Assembly: GCF_902141845.1 (NCBI RefSeq)
Contig: NZ_CABFPH010000016.1
Span: forward strand, 1-64,000
Source of the DNA: Methylobacterium symbioticum
GTDB lineage: Bacteria > Pseudomonadota > Alphaproteobacteria > Rhizobiales > Beijerinckiaceae
DNA length: 64,000 bases
Reading direction: 5' to 3'
The notes beneath the pieces were generated by a model that was not told the origin of the DNA, did not search any database, and saw nothing but the letters and a program-made list of their open reading frames with translations. The position numbers were made by a program, and so were the translations under genes. Shown here one piece after another: positions 1 to 8,240 of the stretch (position 1 is its first letter; the number at the start of each line of letters is the position of its first letter).

Positions 1-752
1 CGGCGGCCGGGCATGCCGATGCGGCGTGAGCACGGGGCTTGGTGGGCGGGGCGTCGCGCGGGCCCTCCTCGGCGGACGACGACCGGGCGACCTGCGCGCC
101 CCGTCCCCCTCGCGCGAGCAGGCGCCTGCGCCGCCCCGGCGACCCGCGCGCCCGGCTCGCCCGAGCCGACGAGGATCAGCCCGGCGACGTGGCGCCACTG
201 GCGCGCCAGGGGCGCCCGCAGGGGCCCCGCCGGGAAGGGGCGCCCGTTGCCGATTCCGCTGCCGGCATCGACCACGACCAGAGCCAGGTCCTTGGCAAGG
301 CCGGGATTCTGCAGGCCGTCATCCATCACCACCACGTCGGCGCCGCAGGCGGCACAAAGCGCCGCCCCGGCCGCGCGGTCGCGGGCGACCACCGCGGGGG
401 CGAAGCGGGCGAGCAGCAGCGCTTCGTCGCCCACATCGGCGAAGCCGTGGCGGGCCGGATCGACCTGAACCGGGCCGGCGAGCCGGCCGCCATAGCCGCG
501 GCTGAGGAAGGCCGGCGCCCGGCCAAGGCCGCGCAGGATCTCCGCCAGCGCCAGGGCGGTGGGGGTCTTGCCGGCCCCACCCAGGGTGAAGTTGCCGAGG
601 CAGAGGACCGGGCAGGGGCCGGGCCGGCCGGGCCGGGCCATCCGCGCGGCCGTCATCCGGCCGTAGAGCGCGCCGAGCGGGGCCAGAGCCAGGGCGGCGG
701 GGTGATTCGGGGAGCCGTCCCAGAAGGCGGGCGGGCGCATCAGCCCTGCCAT
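1..752 (-). CDS. lpxK: Tetraacyldisaccharide 4'-kinase LpxK (3' end cut off by the window)
   Basis: Phosphorylates the 4' position of the tetraacyldisaccharide 1-phosphate lipid A precursor at the inner membrane, using ATP. The N-terminal 65 residues carry the typical LpxK pattern: a short membrane-proximal helix, then CLGNFTLGGAGKTPT, a P-loop at about residues 53-65. The sequence VVVMDDGLQNP further on matches the family's conserved DDG(F/L)Q stretch. The ATG at 752 shares one base with the TGA of waaA (TGATG), so the two are translationally coupled. The last part of the protein runs off the left edge, and its final visible residues are low-complexity. Third gene of a leftward DUF374 / waaA / lpxK lipid A operon. 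Confidence 0.9.
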   Translation of the reverse strand, partial: MAGLMRPPAFWDGSPNHPAALALAPLGALYGRMTAARMARPGRPGPCPVLCLGNFTLGGAGKTPTALALAEILRGLGRAPAFLSRGYGGRLAGPVQVDPARHGFADVGDEALLLARFAPAVVARDRAAGAALCAACGADVVVMDDGLQNPGLAKDLALVVVDAGSGIGNGRPFPAGPLRAPLARQWRHVAGLILVGSGEPGARVAGAAQAPARARGTGRAGRPVVVRRGGPARRPAHQAPCSRRIGMPGR

Positions 753-2053
753 CAGCCCTGCAAGGCCGCGAGCTTCATCTGCGCCACGAACGGGTCGAGC
801 ACGGCGAGCGTCCGGGTCACCGCTCCCTCGAAGGGCGCGAGCGCCCGCTGCCCAGCCTCGGCGACGGCACGGGCGCGGGCGGGGTCGGCGAGGAGATCGC
901 CGAGGCTCGCGGCGAGTTCGCGCCCGTCGCTCACCGCCAGCGCGCCGCCGGCCGCGTCGAGGGCACGGTAGACCTCGGCGAAGTTCTGGATGTGCGGCCC
1001 GTGCAGCACCGCCGCATCGAGGCGCAGGGGCTCGATCGGGTTCTGGCCGCCGCGCGCGACAAGGGAGCCGCCGAGGAAGGCGACAGGGCTCAGGCGGTAG
1101 AACAGGCCGAGCTCGCCCACCGTGTCGGCGACGTAGACGTCGACGCCCGGATGCGGGCGCCCGCCCGCGGCGCGGCGCGCACTGCGCAGGCCCGCTTCCG
1201 TGGCGTGCGCCGCCGCCTCCGGCCCGCGGCCTGGATGGCGCGGGGCGATCAGGGTCAGGAGATCGGGAAAGCGGCTCTTGAGCTGCGCATGGGCGAAGAC
1301 CGCCGCCGCCTCCTCGCCGGGATGCGTACTCGCCGCGATCCAGACGGGCCGCGCCCCGATCATCTCGCCGAGATAGGCCAGTTGCTGCCGGTCGGCCGGG
1401 GGCACGGCAGAGTCGTATTTGAGGTTGCCGGCCACACTCACCCGCGGCGCGCCGAGACGGGCGAAACGCGCCGCGTCGTCCCGCGTCTGCGCGAGGCAGA
1501 TCGCGATGCGCGCGAGCAGGGCCTCGGCCGTGCGCGGCGAGCGCTCCCAGCCCCGCAGCGAACGCTCCGACATCCGGCCATTCACCAGGATCAGCGGGAT
1601 CCCGCGATCGTGCAGGCCGAGGATCACGTTGGGCCAGATCTCGGATTCGGCCACCAGCGCGAGATCCGGCTGCCAATGGTCGAGGAAGCGCCCGACCCAG
1701 CGCGGCGCGTCGAGGGGCATGTACTGGTGCACGGCGCCCGCCGGCAGGCGAGTGCCGATCAGCTCGGCCGCGGTGCGCGTGCCCGTGGTGACCAGAACCG
1801 AGAAGCCGCGGGCGATCATGCCCTCCACCAGCCCCACCAGGGAGAGCACCTCGCCGACGCTCGCGCCATGCATCCAGACGAGGGGCCCCACCGGCCGGGC
1901 GCGGCCCGGCAGGCCGCGACGCTCGGACAGGCGGCGCGGATCCTCCTTGCCGCGGCGGGCGCGCCAGGCGAGGAGCCCCGCCACCGCCGGCTCGCCGAGG
2001 CGTAACGTCGCCCGGTAGGCCCGGAGCGGCAAGGTCAGGGGCGGCGCCCTCAC
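752..2053 (-). CDS. waaA: 3-deoxy-D-manno-octulosonic acid (Kdo) transferase WaaA/KdtA
   Basis: GT30-type glycosyltransferase that adds Kdo from CMP-Kdo to lipid A precursor on the cytoplasmic face of the inner membrane. About 433 residues, the usual length. The N-terminal acceptor domain shows the family motif WMHGASVGEVLSL, with the conserved glutamate near residue 68. The C-terminal donor domain has the FLGGSLVARGGQNPIEP block that contacts CMP. The start is a GTG at 2053 overlapping the upstream TGA by four bases (GTGA); reading on upstream would only enter the neighbour out of frame. The stop overlaps the lpxK start. Confidence 0.93.
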   Translation of the reverse strand: MRAPPLTLPLRAYRATLRLGEPAVAGLLAWRARRGKEDPRRLSERRGLPGRARPVGPLVWMHGASVGEVLSLVGLVEGMIARGFSVLVTTGTRTAAELIGTRLPAGAVHQYMPLDAPRWVGRFLDHWQPDLALVAESEIWPNVILGLHDRGIPLILVNGRMSERSLRGWERSPRTAEALLARIAICLAQTRDDAARFARLGAPRVSVAGNLKYDSAVPPADRQQLAYLGEMIGARPVWIAASTHPGEEAAAVFAHAQLKSRFPDLLTLIAPRHPGRGPEAAAHATEAGLRSARRAAGGRPHPGVDVYVADTVGELGLFYRLSPVAFLGGSLVARGGQNPIEPLRLDAAVLHGPHIQNFAEVYRALDAAGGALAVSDGRELAASLGDLLADPARARAVAEAGQRALAPFEGAVTRTLAVLDPFVAQMKLAALQG

Positions 2054-2793
2054 GCCGCGGCCTCGCGCCAGCGGGCACCGACCCGGTCGGGCCGGCCGAC
2101 CAGGGTGTAGGCGCGGTCGTGCACGCGGTTCATCTCGGCCTCCAGGCGCAGGCGCAGGCCCTCGAAGGCCTCCGGCTCGACCTCGCGGGGCACGGTGATC
2201 GGCTCGCCGAACACCACGGCGCCCCGGCCGAAGGGCAGGCCGAGGCAGGCCCTGTCCCAGGAGTTGAAGCGCAGGTGCCGGCTCGTCACCACCGCCACCG
2301 GCACGATCGGGCGGCCGGAGAAGCGGGCGAGCGTGAGGATGCCGGCATCGGCGCGGCGGGACACCTTCGGCACGTCGGCGCTGAAGGCCACGGTCTCGCC
2401 GGCCTTGAGGGCCTTCAGCATGGCGCGCAGGCCCTCGGCCCCGCCCTTGGCGCGGGTGTCGCTCTCCCGCCGCCGCCCGCGCGCCCCGGAGGCGCGGATC
2501 ACCCGGACGCCCATCCGGGTCAGGGCGATCGTGTTGATGTTGCCGTCGGGGTTGCGCGAGATGATCGTGGCGATGCGGTCCTGCGGGCGGCGGGCGAAGG
2601 GCACCATGATATGCTGGCCGTGCCACATGCCGGCGATGAAGGGGGTCTGCCCGTCGAGCCAGCCGTCGTCCGCCTCGGCGGGCTCCACCGTGAACCGGTT
2701 GGTGCGTCGGACCAGTCCGAGATAGCCGGCCGCGAGGGTGCCGAGCAGATCCTGGACCGCCGGTAGGCGGCTGATGCGTTTGGCGAGGCTCAT
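2050..2793 (-). CDS. DUF374 lysophospholipid acyltransferase-like protein
   Basis: Encodes 247 residues resembling the DUF374 acyltransferase-like family, commonly found next to waaA in alphaproteobacteria. An N-terminal amphipathic segment precedes FIAGMWHGQHIMVPFA, equivalent to the H-containing acyltransferase motif, followed by SADVPKVSRRADAGILTLA, the family's acceptor-pocket region. The likely role is acylation of a lipid A or lysophospholipid intermediate at the inner membrane; the exact substrate cannot be read from sequence. The ATG at 2793 begins a typical N-terminus (MSLAKRISRLPAVQDLLGT). First gene of the leftward operon with waaA and lpxK. Confidence 0.82.
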   Translation of the reverse strand: MSLAKRISRLPAVQDLLGTLAAGYLGLVRRTNRFTVEPAEADDGWLDGQTPFIAGMWHGQHIMVPFARRPQDRIATIISRNPDGNINTIALTRMGVRVIRASGARGRRRESDTRAKGGAEGLRAMLKALKAGETVAFSADVPKVSRRADAGILTLARFSGRPIVPVAVVTSRHLRFNSWDRACLGLPFGRGAVVFGEPITVPREVEPEAFEGLRLRLEAEMNRVHDRAYTLVGRPDRVGARWREAAA

Positions 2794-2950
2794 CGGGCGC
2801 GTCTGTGGGCCTGGACCGGCGGCTCGCACCGTCCGGACCTCGGGGCGGGTCGGTCCGCTGCGGGCGGCGCGTCGGCGGGGCTGTCTACCCCTGCCCGCGG
2901 CCGGGGCGCAACCGACGCCGGGCGCTCGGCTCGGTGAGAGTCCGCTTGCC

Positions 2951-2986
2951 TGGAACAATTCCAATGTATAGATTGGAATTGTTCCA
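2951..2986. promoter_or_regulatory. Perfect 15-bp inverted repeat, two nested GGAA-N3-TTCC dyads (Irr/ICE-like operator)
   Basis: Arms TGGAACAATTCCAAT (2951-2965) and ATTGGAATTGTTCCA (2972-2986) are perfect reverse complements around a 6-bp AT-rich spacer. Each arm is itself a dyad, GGAA-CAA-TTCC and GGAA-TTG-TTCC, so the region looks like two tandem operators. The half-site spacing resembles the iron control element bound by Irr in alphaproteobacteria (TTTAGAA-N3-TTCTAAA, from memory), with G for A at the centre of each half. It lies 15 bp before the ATG of an MbfA-like VIT gene, a known class of Irr target. It could alternatively form an mRNA hairpin. Confidence 0.6.
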
Positions 2987-3001
2987 GACGAGGTGACGGC
3001 C

Positions 3002-3532
3002 ATGGCGGCAGGATTGGACGGGGGCATCGCCCTGAACGATGCGGCGGAGCGGCACCGCGCCTTCGTGCTGCGCTACGTGCAGCCGGGGCTCGCCGGGCTG
3101 ATCGACGGGTCGGTCTCCACCCTGGCGCCGATCTTCGCCGCCGCCTTCGCCACCCAGGCGAACGGGCCGACCCTCCTCGTCGGGCTCGCCGCCTCGATCG
3201 GCGCCGGCATCAGCATGGGGCTGACCGAGGCCCTCTCCGACGACGGCCAAGTGACGGGCCGCGGCGATCCCCGGATGCGCGGCCTCGTCTGCGGCGCGAT
3301 GACGGCGCTCGGCGGCCTCGGCCATACCCTGCCCTACGCGATCCCCGATTCCTGGCCGAACGCCTTCTGGCTCGCCACCAGCCTCGCGATCCTGGTGGTG
3401 GCGGTGGAGCTGGTGGCGATCGCCGCCATCCGCACCCGCTACATGGCGACCCCATTCGGGCGGGCCGCGCTGCAGGTGCTGGTCGGCGGGGCGCTGGTGC
3501 TCGCCACGGGGATGCTGATCGGGAGCGCGTGA
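3002..3532 (+). CDS. VIT-family iron/manganese exporter, solo MbfA-type VIT domain
   Basis: Inner-membrane protein of 176 residues with about five hydrophobic segments. The block FVLRYVQPGLAGLIDGSVSTLAP and the stretch GAGISMGLTEALSDDG resemble the C-terminal VIT domain of membrane-bound ferritin A (MbfA), which exports ferrous iron in Bradyrhizobium and Agrobacterium. The N-terminal ferritin-like (erythrin) domain of full-length MbfA is absent, and no remnant of it is visible upstream. ATG 3002 is chosen because CGAGG (2989-2993) lies 8 nt before it; an in-frame GTG at 2993 would place the start inside that site. The double palindrome immediately upstream suggests iron-responsive control. 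Confidence 0.8.
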   Translation: MAAGLDGGIALNDAAERHRAFVLRYVQPGLAGLIDGSVSTLAPIFAAAFATQANGPTLLVGLAASIGAGISMGLTEALSDDGQVTGRGDPRMRGLVCGAMTALGGLGHTLPYAIPDSWPNAFWLATSLAILVVAVELVAIAAIRTRYMATPFGRAALQVLVGGALVLATGMLIGSA

Positions 3533-3592
3533 GGGCGGGGATGCGGCGCCCCGCTTGACGCGCGGGCCCCGAGCCGCGATGCGCTGGGCCCG

Positions 3593-4510
3593 ATGACGGC
3601 CACGCCCTTCCGCCTCGCCCATCTCAGCGACCCGCATGTGGGGCCGCTCTCGCGCCCGCGTCTGCGCCAGCTCCTCGGCAAGCGGGCCACGGGCTACGCC
3701 AACTGGCGCCGCGGCCGCTCGCGCAGCCACGACATGGAGGTGCTTGCGGCGCTGGTGGCGGATCTCCGGGCCCAGGCGCCCGATCACATCGCCTGCACCG
3801 GCGACCTCTGCAATATCGGCCTGCCGAGCGAGTGGGAGACCGCCCGGGTCTTCCTGGAGGCGCTCGGCGCGCCCGGGGCGGTCAGCTTCGTGCCGGGCAA
3901 CCACGACGCGTATGTGCGCGGCTCGCTCGAAGGGCTGCTCGCCGCCTGCGACGGCTGGACCGCGGACGATGGCGGGCTCGGCGGCTGCTTCCCCTATCTG
4001 CGGCGGCGGGGGCCCCTCGCCCTGGTCGGCCTCTCGACCGCGATCCCGACCAAGCCCTTCGTGGCGAGCGGACGCCTCGGGCCGGCGCAGATCGCCGCCG
4101 CCGAGGCGCTGCTGCGGGCGCTGGCCACCGAGCCCGGCCGGCCCTGCCGGGTGGTGCTGATCCACCACCCGCCCCATCCGGGCGGCGCCCTGCCGGGACG
4201 CGACCTGACCGATGCGAAGGCGCTCGCCGCGATGATCGCCCGCACCGGGGCGGAGCTGATCCTGCACGGGCACAACCACGTCACCAGCCTCGCCGCGCTC
4301 CCGGGCCCGAACGGGGCGCCGGTGCCGGTGGTCGGCGCGTCCTCAGCCTCGGCCCGGCCCGGCGCGCACGGTCCCTCGCCGGCGCGGCGGGCGGCCTATC
4401 TGCTCTTCAGCTTCGTGCGGGAGGGGGAGCGCCACGTCATCACGGCGCGCCAGCGCGGGCTGGATCCCGACGGGACTGTCGCCGATCTCGGCGCGCTGGC
4501 ACTGGTCTGA
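3593..4510 (+). CDS. Calcineurin-like metallophosphoesterase
   Basis: Cytoplasmic protein of 305 residues with the metallophosphoesterase signature series: SDPH near residue 13 (metal-binding D and H), TGDLCN, FVPGNHDAY, IHHPPH and LHGHNH. All metal ligands of a di-metal centre appear present. The substrate cannot be inferred; the fold covers cyclic-nucleotide phosphodiesterases, UDP-sugar hydrolases and nucleases. No signal peptide. It stands alone, 60 bp after the VIT gene on the same strand, so co-transcription is possible. Confidence 0.85.
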   Translation: MTATPFRLAHLSDPHVGPLSRPRLRQLLGKRATGYANWRRGRSRSHDMEVLAALVADLRAQAPDHIACTGDLCNIGLPSEWETARVFLEALGAPGAVSFVPGNHDAYVRGSLEGLLAACDGWTADDGGLGGCFPYLRRRGPLALVGLSTAIPTKPFVASGRLGPAQIAAAEALLRALATEPGRPCRVVLIHHPPHPGGALPGRDLTDAKALAAMIARTGAELILHGHNHVTSLAALPGPNGAPVPVVGASSASARPGAHGPSPARRAAYLLFSFVREGERHVITARQRGLDPDGTVADLGALALV

Positions 4511-4535
4511 GCCGGGCCGTCGGCCCGGCGGCGGC

Positions 4536-4703
4536 TTAAGAGCCAGCCGCGAGTAGGCCCTGCTGCTGGCGGGCGATGCTGGCCTCGTAGCGCTCCGCCT
4601 GGAGCCGGGTGAGGCCGGAGATCAAGGCAATCGTTCCGCGGTAGACAGTGTAGGTTCCGTCCTGGGTCGGGGTGACGCGAATCGTCTCGGACATCGGAGC
4701 CAT
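4536..4703 (-). CDS. Small hypothetical protein, 55 aa
   Basis: A 55-codon frame reading MAPMSETIRVTPTQDG at the start, then TYTVYRGTIALISGLTRLQAERYEAS, and ending in LLAAGS. It predicts a beta-rich N-terminus followed by an amphipathic helix, without signal or membrane segment. I do not recognise the family. Support comes from normal codon use, a compact predicted fold and a gene-free AT-richer leader of more than 300 bp behind it, as expected for a separately transcribed small gene. Two ATGs (4703 and 4694) are possible; the Shine-Dalgarno match is weak. It converges with the metallophosphoesterase. Confidence 0.5.
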   Translation of the reverse strand: MAPMSETIRVTPTQDGTYTVYRGTIALISGLTRLQAERYEASIARQQQGLLAAGS

Positions 4704-5018
4704 CCTGTGTTGATTGTCGTTGGGATGCGGAGTTTATCTTTCTAAGACGCCGTGCCTTGAGGCGAGAGTCTTCCTTTCTGCTCGAATCTGCTCGAAACAT
4801 GGGCTGCGAGTTCGGGACGTTAACTGAACGGATGCCCAACGCAAGGGGCGTTGCCGCTCCCTACCTAAGTATTTGCATTGCATCGCAGCGCAGGGTCCGC
4901 CGCATTGAATGCTATCTTTGCGCGGGCTGAATGACGGCTTTTCCGTCTTCACAACGGGCGTGGACGCGCCGCTGTGCATACGCGGCGCTCCGATGGCCCG
5001 GCGCGGTCCCGCGGATAT
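4704..5018. other. Gene-free 315-bp stretch with AT-richer segments and a 10-bp tandem repeat
   Basis: No convincing coding frame. The stretch holds a perfect tandem duplication TCTGCTCGAA at 4777-4796, a small hairpin CAACGC/GCGTTG (4837-4853), and lower GC than the flanks. It probably contains the leader and promoter of the 55-aa gene read leftwards, plus the downstream region of the TPP enzyme gene. No confident -35/-10 pair was identified. Confidence 0.5.
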
Positions 5019-6575
5019 CTACAGGGCGACCTCGATCAGGAACGGCCCAGGTCGGGCGAGCGCGTGGCGGAACACGTCGATGAAGGCGGGCAACGTCTCG
5101 ACGCGGCGCGCCTCGACGCCGTAGCCGCGGGCGAGGCTGACCCAGTCCACCGGCGGATCGTCGAGGGAGAGCATGCCGAGCGCCTTCGGGCCCGGATTCC
5201 GCGCGCCGACATTGGCGAGTTCGCCGCGCAGGATGGCATAGGCGCGGTTCGACCAGATCAGCGTCACCACGTCGAGGCGCTCACGCGCCTGGGTCCAGAG
5301 GGCCTGGGCCGTGTAGAGGGCGCTGCCATCGGCCTGCAGGTTGACGACCTTGCGGTCGCGGGCCGCGATCGCCGCGCCGGTCGCGAGCGGGATGCCGACG
5401 CCGATGGCGCCGCCGGAGAGCTGGAGCCAGCTATGCGGCGCGGCCCCGTGGGTGGCGGCGAAGAAGTTGCGTCCCGTGGTCAGCGATTCGTCGCAGATCA
5501 CCGCCCCCTCGGGGATCAGGGCGCCGAGCACCGGCCCGATCGCGTCGTCCGCCAGGGGGCCGGAATCCGGCAGCGTCGGGCGCGGCGGGATGGGCATCTC
5601 GACCGTCGCCGGGGCGCCGACCGCCTCGGCGAGCCGCTCCAGCGCCTCGATCTGGTCCTCCTCGGGTGTGGCGAGGGTCAGCGTCTCGGCCTGTTCGTGC
5701 GTCAGCACGCTCGGCTTGCCGGGATAGGCGAAGAAGCCGACCGGCCGGGTGGCGCCGACGAGGATCACCCGGCGGTAGGGCGCGAGCGCCGCGATGGCTT
5801 GGTCGATCGGGTAGGGCAGCCGCTCGATCGGCACCGACCCGGCACCGCGGTCGATCCGGGCATTGGCCTGCATGGCCATGAGCCTGGCGCCCGTCTTCGC
5901 CGCGATCCGCGCCGCGATGCGCTTGCCCTCCCCGCGCACGGCACGGTCGCCGAGGAACAGCAGCGCCGGCTCGCCGCTCGCCAGCGCCTCCGCCGCCTGC
6001 CGCACCGCCATGTCCGCCGCCCGCGCCCGGTCCGGGATCACCGGCACGGGCGCGATGCCGCCGCCCGGCTCCCAGGCGGTGTCGGCGGGCAGGATCAGGG
6101 TGGCGATGCCGCCCGGCGCCGTGCGGGACGCCGCGATCGCCGCCGCCCCGTCCCGGCCGATCTCGGCGGCGCTGGGGCCGGGGCGGGTCCAGGCCGAGAC
6201 GGTGCCGGCGAGCGCCTCGATGTCCGAGGTCAGGGGCGCATCGTACGAGCGGTGGTAGGTGGCGTGCTCGCCGACGATGTTGACCATCATCGAGCGGGCG
6301 CGCCGGGCGTTGTGAAGGTTGGCCAGCCCGTTGGCGAGACCGGGGCCGAGATGGAGCAGGGTCGAGGCGGGCTTGTCGGCCATGCGGGCATAGCCGTCCG
6401 CGGCGCCGGTGGCGCCGCCCTCGAACAGAAACAGCGCGCAGGCCATGCCCTCGACCCGGTCGAGGGCGGCCACGAAATGCATCTCCGAGGTGCCGGGATT
6501 GGTGAAGCAGACCTCGACGCCCCCCGCCACCAGGGTGCGGACGAGGCTCTCGGCGCCGTTCATCGGGTCTGACAC
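5019..6575 (-). CDS. Thiamine-pyrophosphate enzyme, acetolactate synthase/benzoylformate decarboxylase-like
   Basis: A 518-residue enzyme of the acetolactate synthase large-subunit superfamily. It shows the three-domain layout: N-terminal pyrimidine-binding domain with LFLFEGGATGAADGYARM (cofactor-activating Glu about residue 52), a central domain, and a C-terminal PP domain with NLQADGSALYTAQALW then WSNRAYAI (GDG...N motif variant with A for the first G). Many non-biosynthetic relatives are annotated as acetolactate synthase; absence of an adjacent small subunit argues for a 2-oxo-acid decarboxylase/lyase. GTG 6575 is preferred because AGAGGA lies 6 nt upstream; ATG 6563 is the alternative. 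Diverges from the nitrile operon. Confidence 0.82.
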   Translation of the reverse strand: MSDPMNGAESLVRTLVAGGVEVCFTNPGTSEMHFVAALDRVEGMACALFLFEGGATGAADGYARMADKPASTLLHLGPGLANGLANLHNARRARSMMVNIVGEHATYHRSYDAPLTSDIEALAGTVSAWTRPGPSAAEIGRDGAAAIAASRTAPGGIATLILPADTAWEPGGGIAPVPVIPDRARAADMAVRQAAEALASGEPALLFLGDRAVRGEGKRIAARIAAKTGARLMAMQANARIDRGAGSVPIERLPYPIDQAIAALAPYRRVILVGATRPVGFFAYPGKPSVLTHEQAETLTLATPEEDQIEALERLAEAVGAPATVEMPIPPRPTLPDSGPLADDAIGPVLGALIPEGAVICDESLTTGRNFFAATHGAAPHSWLQLSGGAIGVGIPLATGAAIAARDRKVVNLQADGSALYTAQALWTQARERLDVVTLIWSNRAYAILRGELANVGARNPGPKALGMLSLDDPPVDWVSLARGYGVEARRVETLPAFIDVFRHALARPGPFLIEVAL

Positions 6576-6818
6576 GACGGATCCTCTCCCTGAAAACCAT
6601 CCCGGACGAGATCTGATGGTGACGCGGACGGCCCCGCCGACAAGCCCCAGGTGCCGGCCGAGCCCTGCGCCGCCCGCAGGGAGTCTGGCGTGGGACTTGC
6701 GGCCAAGCCGGCGTCTGCAATCTACGCTTGAACCTCCATGCCTCTTCCCCGCGCACCGGCCGGTGCGCGGCGAGGCGACCGCCGGCCTCCCCGGCCCGGC
6801 GCTTGAAAGCATCCTCCG

Positions 6819-8222
6819 ATGACCGACAGCCACGACCTCTCCCTCCTCACCGCCAGGGCCCTGGCCGAGGGCATCGCCGCACGGCGGATCTCCCCCGTGG
6901 ACGCGGTCGAGGCGCTGCTCGCACGCATCGCGGCGCAGGAGCCGAAGCTCCAGGCCTTCACAGAGATCTTCGCCGCCGATGCCCGACTCGCGGCCGAGGG
7001 TGCCGAGAAGGCGATCCGCTCCGGCCACGCGGTCGGGCCGCTGCACGGCGTGCCGGTCGCGCTGAAGGATCTCGTGGACCTCGACGGGCGCATCACCATG
7101 GGCGGCTCGGCCGCGCACCGGGCGCGCCGGGCGACCCGCACCGCCACCGTCGCCCGCCGCCTGATCGCGCAGGGCATGATCGTGCTGGGCAAGACCCACA
7201 CGGTGGAATTCGCCTATGGGGGCTGGGGCACCAACCCGCATCTCGGCGTGCCGTGGAACCCCTGGGACGCGGACCTGCCGCGCACGCCCGGCGGGTCGAG
7301 CAGCGGCACGGGCGTCGCGGTCGCCGCGCGCATGGCGCCCTGGGGTCTCGGCACCGATACCGGCGGCTCCGTGCGACTGCCGGCCTCGTTCTGCGGGCTG
7401 ACCGGCCTGAAGGTGACGGTCGGGCGCATCTCCACCCACGGCATCGTCCCGCTCTCGGCCACCCTCGACACGCCCGGTCCGATGGCCCGCAGCGTGGAGG
7501 ACGCCGCCCTGCTCTACCGGGCCCTGTCCGGCCCCGATCCGCTCGATCCGGCGACGCGCGGCATCGAGCCTGTCGACCCGTTCCCGACCCTGAACCGCGG
7601 CGTGCGGGGCCTGCGCCTCGCGCGCATGCCGGAGACGGAGCGCGACGGCGTCGATGCGCCGATGCTCGCGGCCTACGACCGCGCCCTCGACGAACTCGCC
7701 CGGCTCGGCGCCGAGATCGTCGAGATCCGCCTGCCCTTCCGCTTCGCCGACCTGTTCGCCTTGAGCGCGATCACCAATGCGGAGGCCTATTTCACCAACG
7801 GGACGCTCGCCGAGGATCCGGCGAGCCCCCTCGGCGAGGCGGTGCGGGCGCGGATCCTGGCCGGCGCCAAGCTCTCGGCCCAGGACTATCTCGCTACGCT
7901 CAACCGGCGCGACGCCATGAAGCGGGCGCTCGCCGAGGCCTGGGCGGATTGCGACGCCCTGCTGACGCCGACCACCGAGACCCCGGCGATCCCCCTCGAC
8001 GCCGTGGACGAGGCCCACCTGCCCTCGCGCTTCTGCCGGTTCGGCAACCTGCTCGACCTCTGCGCCCTCGCCCTGCCGAACGGCTACACGGAGGGCGGCC
8101 TGCCGCTCTCCCTGCAGATCGTCTGCCGCGGTTACGACGAGGCCATGGCCTTGCGCATCGGCCAGGCCTTCCAGACGGCGACCGACTGGCACCTGCGCCT
8201 GCCGCCGGGTATTCCGGGCTGA
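6819..8222 (+). CDS. Amidase (amidase-signature family), probably hydrolysing the nitrile hydratase product
   Basis: 467-residue amidase-signature hydrolase converting an amide to carboxylate and ammonia. The Ser-cisSer-Lys triad is visible: ALKD (Lys about 83), TPGGSSSGTG (cis-Ser about 160-161) and TDTGGSVRLPA (nucleophile Ser about 184). GatA-type tRNA amidotransferase subunits share the fold, but the position 18 bp before nitrile hydratase genes on the same strand supports nitrile-to-acid catabolism. ATG 6819 starts a normal N-terminus (MTDSHDLSLLTARALAEGI). Cytoplasmic, first gene of a four-gene operon. The amide substrate is unknown. Confidence 0.88.
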   Translation: MTDSHDLSLLTARALAEGIAARRISPVDAVEALLARIAAQEPKLQAFTEIFAADARLAAEGAEKAIRSGHAVGPLHGVPVALKDLVDLDGRITMGGSAAHRARRATRTATVARRLIAQGMIVLGKTHTVEFAYGGWGTNPHLGVPWNPWDADLPRTPGGSSSGTGVAVAARMAPWGLGTDTGGSVRLPASFCGLTGLKVTVGRISTHGIVPLSATLDTPGPMARSVEDAALLYRALSGPDPLDPATRGIEPVDPFPTLNRGVRGLRLARMPETERDGVDAPMLAAYDRALDELARLGAEIVEIRLPFRFADLFALSAITNAEAYFTNGTLAEDPASPLGEAVRARILAGAKLSAQDYLATLNRRDAMKRALAEAWADCDALLTPTTETPAIPLDAVDEAHLPSRFCRFGNLLDLCALALPNGYTEGGLPLSLQIVCRGYDEAMALRIGQAFQTATDWHLRLPPGIPG

Positions 8223-8240
8223 CGCAGGAAGGTGTTGCCC

